From: Symbiodinium natans
Taxonomy: Eukaryota; Sar; Dinophyceae; Suessiales; Symbiodiniaceae
Length of the DNA stretch: 64,000 nucleotides
Assembly (NCBI GenBank): GCA_905221605.1
Contig: CAJNDS010002081.1
Span: 445,976-509,975 of the forward strand
Direction: 5' to 3'
The notes below the pieces were generated by a model. It searched no databases. It saw only the letters and a list, made by a program, of their open reading frames with translations, and was not told the DNA's origin. The first letter of the stretch is position 1. Every line of letters begins with the position of its first letter. A program made the translations under genes and the position numbers. Positions 58,200 to 64,000 of this stretch are shown here, piece after piece.

Positions 58200-58312
58200 C
58201 TTAGCAACCGATGCCCTGACTGCGCCTCTGAAGGTGTGATCCGGAGGCCTGCATTGTGCCGGGGCGCTCAGAACTCTGAGGCAACCGCCGAGCATGGCCC
58301 TCTGAACCTGAA
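58200..58312 (+). CDS. candidate exon, unrecognised
   Basis: The + frame reads RCPDCASEGVIRRPALCRGA then QNSEATAEHGPLNL. The C-x2-C spacing could belong to a metal site, but a partner pair is not seen. Confidence 0.4.
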
Positions 58313-58315
58313 CCA

Positions 58316-58405
58316 CTGAATCTTCTAACTTCTAACTTAGGGTTTGTAGAACCTAAACAACTGAATCTTCTAACTTCTAACTTAGGGTTTGTAGAATTTA
58401 AGGGC
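58316..58405. repeat. 45-base tandem duplication
   Basis: CTGAATCTTCTAACTTCTAA at 58,316 recurs at 58,361, each followed by CTTAGGGTTTGTAGAA. Confidence 0.9.
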
Positions 58406-59133
58406 TTCTCAGTCAACAAAAACAGGCTTTGTAGAGTTTAGGGTGAAGGGCTTATCAATCAGAGCTATCCGTATAGCCGTATAACTCTCCCTCCACCAAA
58501 AAAAACATGTCGCAACGTTGCCTCCTGAGTCTCTCAGGCGATTGGGGTCCTTGCCACGTTGACGTGGATGGCCACACACGGCCGTACTGTGCATGCTCGC
58601 TGCGCTCACAGGAGCTAACAAGGAGTCCAGAAAGGGGCGGTTTAGGGGGCTCAAAGACAGGGATTGGAGAGCTTGAGAGGGTTCCTTTTCAGGCTTCCTA
58701 GGGCCCTATAGGGGTTTTTGGACCGGATTTATCATCGGGTTTGCAGGGTATTGTAGGGCCCTTTTAGGGCTTGCAGAGTGTAGGCTTGAGGGTGGACCCT
58801 GGTGACCCGAAGACCCCAAACAACACCCGGTGGCCTGGTTGGCGCAATGGCTTCCTTGCTAGTTCCTCGGGGGTGTGGAGAAGATTTGACTTGCTCTAGC
58901 CGATTTTGATATCAGACTGTCACTTTCGCAACGCATGGTGGTGTTGAAGAACACACACACTGAGTTCCCCCGAGAAGCGCCTCAAGACCAAGGCTTGTTT
59001 GGCTTCTTCAAGCTAAGCCCTGCGTTCCCCGGACCCTCAGTTCCACTAAGCCCTAAACCCTAAACCCTAAACCGCCTAAACCCTAAACCCTAAACCCTAA
59101 ACCCTAAACCAGAATGAAGGGTTTCAGGGTTGG

Positions 59134-59263
59134 CACCCGTAGCATGGTGGCCCCTACAGGGGCTCTCAGAACATCGATATTCCTGGAGGACGAAAGGGGT
59201 TCTTTAAACAGGGCTCGCGATCTCATGGGTTCCATCTCCGGGTGTGGATTGAGCACCGTTTAG
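59134..59263 (+). CDS. candidate exon, unrecognised
   Basis: The + frame reads GTRSMVAPTGALRTSIFLED then ERGSLNRARDLMGSISGCGL up to a TAG formed by the first TTTAGG. The longest clean unassigned exon in this part. Confidence 0.5.
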
Positions 59264-59370
59264 GTTTAGGGTTTAGGGTTTAGGGTTTAGGGTTTAGGGT
59301 TTAGGGTTTAGGGTTTAGGGTTTAGGGTTTAGGGTTTAGGGTTTAGGGTTTAGGGTTTAGGGTTTAGGAC
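59263..59370 (+). repeat. TTTAGGG tract
   Basis: About 15 perfect units. Confidence 0.98.
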
Positions 59371-59676
59371 CGTGTTTAGGGTCTTAGGGTTAGGGCTTTG
59401 GGTTGGGTTTAGGGCCCTGAACCTACACCCGAAACCCCGCCCTCAGGATGACAACCTTGAGGAATCTCTCGAAACCCTAAACCCTAAACCGTAAAAATAA
59501 GAACATGTCAGAAGAGCACGTCGTGTAGGGACTGGGGTCTGCACGTGCTGCAGTTCCTTTGGCGAGTTGTTTAGTTTCAGATCGCTCCCCCTTCACCCTC
59601 CTTCAGACCTAAACCCAAAAACCCTAAACCCCAAACCATACTTTGCATCTCCCTGCGCCCTTCTCGGAACTCAATC

Positions 59677-59692
59677 GGGATAACAGGCTGAT
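59677..59692 (+). other. 16-base match to the LSU rRNA core
   Basis: GGGATAACAGGCTGAT equals the bacterial/plastid-type form of the peptidyl-transferase region of large-subunit rRNA. The flanks do not continue as a normal 23S sequence as far as I can judge. It could be a fragment of organelle rRNA moved to the nucleus, or chance. Confidence 0.3.
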
Positions 59693-59699
59693 GCCCACG

Positions 59700-60005
59700 G
59701 AGTGCTGCAAACCTTTGCCGGTGTACACAGCCCGATCACTCTACGGATAGAACATACTCGAGCAATGTGCCGTCTACTGGCCCAAGAGGTTCGTCACTCC
59801 ACAAGGATACTGGTGGCAGCAGCCAATGGATTCTGTACGTTCGATGTGAGAGAGTCCCTCTGGCTCTCCCGTGCATTCATCGGCCGTTGAATCCTGGTTT
59901 TGCCTCCGAGCACTCAAAAAGAGTTTTCCAGCCCACAGACTCGAGGCAAACGGCCCCGCATACACCTACATCGTGCAAGACCATGTGACCCTTGAGTCAA
60001 GCTAT
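59700..60005 (+). other. repeat-free stretch, possible coding
   Basis: Two overlapping + frames of 62 and 73 codons (for example RIEHTRAMCRLLAQEVRHST) and one minus frame. Undecided. Confidence 0.3.
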
Positions 60006-60029
60006 ACCGCGCGCAGTTCGCCTTGCGTA

Positions 60030-60183
60030 GCCCTAAACCCTAAACCCTAAACCCTAAACCCTAAACCCTAAACCCTAAACCCTAAACCCTAAACCCTAAA
60101 CCCTGAACCCTGAACCCTGAACCCTGAACCCTAAACCCTAAACCCTAAACCCCAAACCCTAAACCCTAAACCCTAAACCCTAG
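60030..60183 (-). repeat. CCCTAAA/CCCTGAA tract
   Basis: About 22 units with a block of four CCCTGAA variants. A mirrored TTTAGGG tract with a TTCAGGG block of similar make-up lies at 60,295-60,395. Confidence 0.97.
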
Positions 60184-60189
60184 TGACCA

Positions 60190-60292
60190 AAAGAAGTACG
60201 TCAGCCTGCGACGGCGACCTTCGGACCTTCGGCCTTTGCCGAGGTCGAGTCCAACCTTTCTCCGGTACTTTTCCGCTCGTCCGTTTCGATAG
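60190..60292 (+). CDS. candidate exon between mirrored tracts
   Basis: The + frame reads VSLRRRPSDLRPLPRSSPTF and ends LRYFSARPFR-stop. CCCTAAA/CCCTGAA lies to the left and TTTAGGG/TTCAGGG to the right, a pseudo-palindromic arrangement like that at 39 kb. Confidence 0.35.
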
Positions 60293-60839
60293 TTTAGGTT
60301 TAGGGTTCAGGGTTTTGGGTTTAGGGTTTAGGGTTTAGGGTTCAGGGTTCAGGGTTCAGGGTTCAGGGTTTAGGGTTTAGGGTTTAGGGTTTAGGATACT
60401 CAGTGCTCATTCAGACGCCCCAGTGTGTCATGTAGCATAGACCCATGCCTGGGGCCCATATGCGAGTCTGCTTGGCTGAATGCACACGGTGGCTCTTCCT
60501 ACTCATCACGCGATGCTTCGATGTGCCTCCGGTGAGCGACGGTCAAAGCGGAAGCTCCCTCTGCTAGTTGCGGCCCCCTCAAGAAGACTAAACCCTAAAC
60601 CCTAAACCCTAAACCCTAAACACCCTCAACTGATACACCGAAAGCAGGGGCAGGTTTGAACGATTGTTTTTCTATCCCCCTTAAATCCCCCTATATCATC
60701 CTTATAAGGCCACGAAGACTTCTAAATAGGGCCCCCCAACCCTACCCCAGAACGTCCCTGCAACACCCTAGACCCTAAACCCGAAACCCTAAACCCTAAA
60801 CCCTATACCCTATACCCTATAACCCTAAACCCTGGCACC

Positions 60840-61310
60840 CACAGTTTGACCGTCACACCGGTTGTGCCCGCAAGCTTTGCAAGGGGGATCGAACGACCCA
60901 GATGTGTGGCTCCGCAGGCACACGGAGACCGCGCGGCCTGCGGGGCCTGGTGGGGATGACACAAGATACTGGGGACCCCTCGTAGGGTTTTAGCGGGTAT
61001 TTTTGGATGGAAGACAATCTAGAGTCTGCCACAACATGGCGAGATCCCCAACCCACCCTTCGACCAATTTGGCTGGCTGAGGGGCTACTAGTTGTGCCGC
61101 TAGCGTGGCATTCATGGGTAATTATCTCCTTAAAACGGGAAACTTTCATGTACGAGCCATGAAAGCCCTACCCATACACCCGAACACGAGAGCAGCAATG
61201 CTGCAATGCGTATTATAGAAGCCTCCAAAGCACGACTTTCGAAACCAGAAACTACCACTTTTTTGAAGAAAAGATGCACCTGAACTCACAGTCAGAAACA
61301 CCCGAAACCA
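60840..61310. other. repeat-free stretch, no gene recognised
   Basis: About 470 unique bases; a 98-codon minus frame is open (60,853-61,149) without recognisable motifs. Confidence 0.3.
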
Positions 61311-61416
61311 CAAACCCTAAACCCTAAAACCGCCCGGTCAATTCAATTCTTGGGTCACCGCGCTCTCTGTGAGGACTTAGCGCAGGGTTAGCTCGTAACA
61401 GGGTTCAGTAGTTCAT

Positions 61417-61528
61417 AGGTAGGATAAGGGGGACCCTTCAAAGGGTACCCCTTCTGAACCCTCTTCTGGCTCTCTTAAACAGGGACCTTACTCAGAGGGT
61501 CTATATCCCCAAGGTCCCCTATAGTAGT
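61417..61528. mobile_element. family D repeat, copy 2
   Basis: ATAGGTAGGATAAGGGGGAC ... CCCTCTTCTGGCTCTCTTAA ... CTATATCCCCAAGGTCCCCT. Matches the copy in the channel intron at 46.9 kb. Confidence 0.7.
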
Positions 61529-61569
61529 GGGAGCCTCGACTTGAGCTCGTGACGAAAGCACCTCAGCCG

Positions 61570-61740
61570 GCTCCCTTTACAGACTTCACTCTGCCCCCTG
61601 CTGAAGTGGCGGGGCAGGATCGTGGCCTGTATTTGCCAGGGTTTACTTTTCCAGGGCCTAAGGGGCCTCTGCTTCCCTCCCAGCGCGAACAGATCCGAGG
61701 GCAGGTTCTTGCTCCATGGGGTGAGGGCTTTTTAGGGGTT
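61570..61740 (+). CDS. candidate exon, unrecognised
   Basis: The + frame reads DFTLPPAEVAGQDRGLYLPG and continues FTFPGPKGPLLPSQREQIRG to a TTTAGGG tract. CTTTACAG is a possible acceptor at the left edge. Pro/Gly-rich. Confidence 0.5.
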
Positions 61741-61839
61741 TAAGGTTTAGGGTTTAGGGTTTAGGGTTTAGGGTTTACAGCCGGGTCTTAAAAGAGAGGT
61801 GACGTCTGACAACGCGTCGGGCTGAGGTTACCTGTCCTA

Positions 61840-62120
61840 CCTGCACTTTGCCGCTCTGGGCCCACGAAACTGTTTTGGTCGCCTTTGCGGGGCCTCTTAC
61901 GGAAGCCTCGCCATGGCGTCACTTTGAAGACATTTCCCACGGTCGGGATTACACCGGTAGAATCCGGAAGGCTCCCGACGCTGCTCGTGCAGTCATCAGC
62001 TATAAGCTCAGAGTGGTCACGCTGCAGCGATTATTTTACCCAATAGCCCCCAAAAAAACCGGGGCAGGTTGCTCTGAACTGGAAATGTCTTCAATTCTCC
62101 TCACATGTGAACCCTGGTAG
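61840..62120 (+). CDS. possible coding stretch, unrecognised
   Basis: A 90-codon + frame without repeats, including SPWRHFEDISHGRDYTGRIR and AVISYKLRVVTLQRLFYPIA, up to a TAG at about 62,120. Good coding character, but a GA/GC donor might end it earlier. Confidence 0.45.
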
Positions 62121-62267
62121 CTGACTCACCTTAAGGTCCTAACAGTTCCAGGAGGAACAACTCGCGCCCTGTATAGACAAAAGGGGCGGGCCTGGGTTCC
62201 CCCCGACCACTGCCAAGAACCCAGCCCACGTTTTGTGCAGCTTGCCTAAGAATCCTCAAAGGGCCAT

Positions 62268-62360
62268 ACTGGGAGGTTCGTGGGTAATGGTAAGTAGGGC
62301 TAGTTCTAAAGTGCCCTAAACAAGGTTATGAACTTCTGGTAGTCATGACTTACGTAAAGC
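62268..62360. mobile_element. family A element, copy 7 (diverged)
   Basis: ACTGGGAGGTTCGTGGGTAA, GTAAGTAGGGCT and an inner TAAGTGCC-like part match copy 4 (CCCTAAA-less). The right end is diverged. Confidence 0.5.
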
Positions 62361-62582
62361 TAGGTGTTGCATTCTTGGGGAAGGAATTATAGTTGAGGTT
62401 TCAGGCGAAGGGCTTGGCATGTTGCATCTTGCGCGGTTTTTGCAACGTTCGTTACGCATCCCTTCCGAAGCCGTCACGGGGAGCACCTTCCAGACACCCT
62501 AAACCCTAAACCCCAAGCCCTCAACCCGAAACCCTGAACCCTGAACCCTAAACCCTAAACCCTAAACCCTAAACCCCACCTC

Positions 62583-62684
62583 GCTCCTTCATGGCCTCCA
62601 TGTCGAGAGTGTTCGACCTGTCCTGCTTTTTGAGGCCGTCGCGCGATTGGAGCGTGCTGGCTACGATACCTTAGCAGGCGTGCC
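62583..62684 (+). CDS. candidate exon, unrecognised
   Basis: The + frame reads SFMASMSRVFDLSCFLRPSR then DWSVLATIP and a stop, right after a CCCTAAA tract. Confidence 0.45.
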
Positions 62685-63124
62685 GTAAGCTGCAATGTGT
62701 GACTGCAAACTTCCGTAAGCACGTCGCTCCCAGACTCCCAAAGGTATTATGTCATTATATGGCTACTGTACTTCATTGTATTAAGTCATATTACAGTATT
62801 AGAATTCAAAATAGGGTTTAGCACACGGGTTCACTTCCAACGTGTGTTTTCTGCACGACACTTGCTTCGTACTCTCTTCCCAGAGAGCTGTACTTGTAGG
62901 ATCCGTCGAAAAGCGTGGCAGGCGTGGTACGAAACACACTTCACGTTCTTTTCGCTTCGAACGAACCGGTACATGGTTGCCTTTGGGTCATGTCTGCGAT
63001 AAAGACCAAAACGCAAACGGGCGCGCGCGCGCGTGTGTGTGCGTTTTGATCATGCAATTTGCACCTTGCTCTCGTCGAATCCTCGGTCTTGTTCAAACAA
63101 AGACACCCCTCCCCGTGGCGGTGC

Positions 63125-63640
63125 CAACATAACGTCCGTGTTACCAGTGCGTACGAATGGCCAGAGAATCCATGCCCACACGATGCGAACGTCTGTGTTA
63201 CCAATGCGTGCGAATGGCCCCTGCATGTTGGGGCGAACTCAGCATGCAGCCCCCACCTCCCCCCCATTTGGTTTAACATGGAGGTGTTTATTTTCTGGGA
63301 CCCTAGTACTTTGAATATGACTCCTAGTAATTTTCATACTATGCAGTATGATTCCTATTAATTCAAAAAAGGATTCTAAGAGTTTTTTGGAAATTCATGA
63401 GACTCCTTTGAAAATGAATAGGAGTCATATTCAACATTAGTAGGAATCCCATATTCAATATGAATAGGAATCGCAGTAGATACATCCTCTGGGATTCCCA
63501 GAAACTCTCCCTTGTAAGCATGCGTGCCCGCACGATAATGGCGTCCGTGTTGCCAATGCGTGCGAATGGCCCGAGAATCCATGCCCGCACGATGATAACG
63601 TCCGTGTGCCAGCAGCTTGTCCTTGCGTGGCCCGCTTTGG
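63125..63640. repeat. 57-base tandem repeat split by an AT-rich insertion
   Basis: AACGTC(C/T)GTGTTACCA units at 63,131 and 63,188, and again at about 63,541 and 63,598, each with GTGCG(T/A)ACGAATGGCC; AGAGAATCCATGCCC follows two of them. Between the pairs lies about 280 bases containing an AT-rich inverted-repeat stretch. Confidence 0.85.
63308..63480. mobile_element. AT-rich inverted-repeat stretch
   Basis: ATTTTCATACTATG, GATTCCTATTAATTC, GAATAGGAGTCATATTC and GAATAGGAATC form several mutually complementary pieces; AT content is far above the surroundings. Possibly an unrelated inverted-repeat element. Confidence 0.5.
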
Positions 63641-63695
63641 TAGGCATACGGATATAAAGCACATATTTTACATCGGTGATGGGTCAAAGCTTCTG

Positions 63696-63795
63696 TTTCG
63701 GGTTGAACAGTTGAGGGTAAAGGCTTATGATTCGGGTTGAACAGTTGAGGGTTAAGGCTTATGTCTCGGGTTGAACAGTTGAGGGTTAAACTTTG
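63696..63795. repeat. 35-base tandem repeat, three copies
   Basis: TTCGGGTTGAACAGTTGAGG at 63,696, 63,731 and 63,766 (last begins CTCGGG), each followed by GT(T)AAGGCTTATG in the first two. Confidence 0.95.
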
Positions 63796-63799
63796 TCAT

Positions 63800-64000
63800 A
63801 GTTGGGTAACATGTTACATCTTTAAGGGTACTTAAACCCAATAGGGAATATAAAATAAATTTAGCATTTTAATACTATCCCGGCCATTAACTAGTAACGA
63901 CTTTGAGCTCAGGGTTTGTGGTTTGAGGGCTTCGGGCTCAGGTCAGAGGTCCCAGGTTTCAACCGTCCGGCACCATCAAAAAAGCAGGGGCCACGTTAGA
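63800..64000. other. unassigned end of window
   Basis: AT-richer unique sequence followed by degenerate TTTGAGGG-like repeats; no gene seen. Confidence 0.4.

Noticed and set aside
58832-58851. tRNA-like D-arm (TGGTTGGCGCAATGG)
   Set aside because: No T-arm (GGTTCGA) at the expected distance and no cloverleaf pairing seen.

Overview
The window looks like nuclear DNA of a dinoflagellate. Four things point there: (1) TTTAGGG/CCCTAAA telomere-type repeats are scattered as internal tracts through nearly the whole 64 kb, in both orientations; (2) coding sequence is split into short exons, almost all on the + strand; (3) in the one gene I can recognise, introns mostly begin with GC or GA instead of GT and end in AG followed by G, which is characteristic of dinoflagellates; (4) the gene is an alveolate-type voltage-gated potassium channel. 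The taxonomic call is an inference. I see no bacterial operon, tRNA, CRISPR array, transposase or viral gene.

Layout. From 1 to about 42.9 kb, telomere-type tracts of 30-450 bases alternate with unique stretches of 60-200 bases. Many of these stretches carry an open + strand frame with protein-like composition, and several start right after an AG|G acceptor. I list them as candidate exons of unrecognised genes; they may belong to one or a few very long genes. Mixed in are at least eight families of short (about 60-180 base) inverted-repeat elements, local variant repeat arrays (TATATG, GGGTTTACA, CCCCTAAA, CCCTATAAA, CCCTAAAG) and a 150-base G run.

From 42,977 to about 52,170 lies the best-supported gene, a six-transmembrane K+ channel with a C-linker and a cyclic-nucleotide-binding-homology domain. 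About 22 small exons (roughly 36-130 bases each) give S1 to S6, the TSVGYGD filter, C-linker, CNBD and tail in the right order. Most junctions also agree in reading-frame phase, and the conserved blocks line up when exons are joined. Of about 21 introns, 19 contain at least one telomere-type tract, and several contain one of the inverted-repeat elements. The N-terminus is not resolved.

From 52.2 to 64 kb the mosaic continues with further candidate exons, degenerate tandem arrays (55.3-56.7 kb, 63.1-63.8 kb) and fewer telomere tracts.

The most interesting feature is the genome architecture: genes whose introns are largely built of telomere-type repeat tracts plus MITE/introner-like elements. 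It includes a 67-base perfect inverted repeat extended by telomere tracts around a candidate exon (38.88-39.67 kb) and one tract that appears inserted inside a mobile element.
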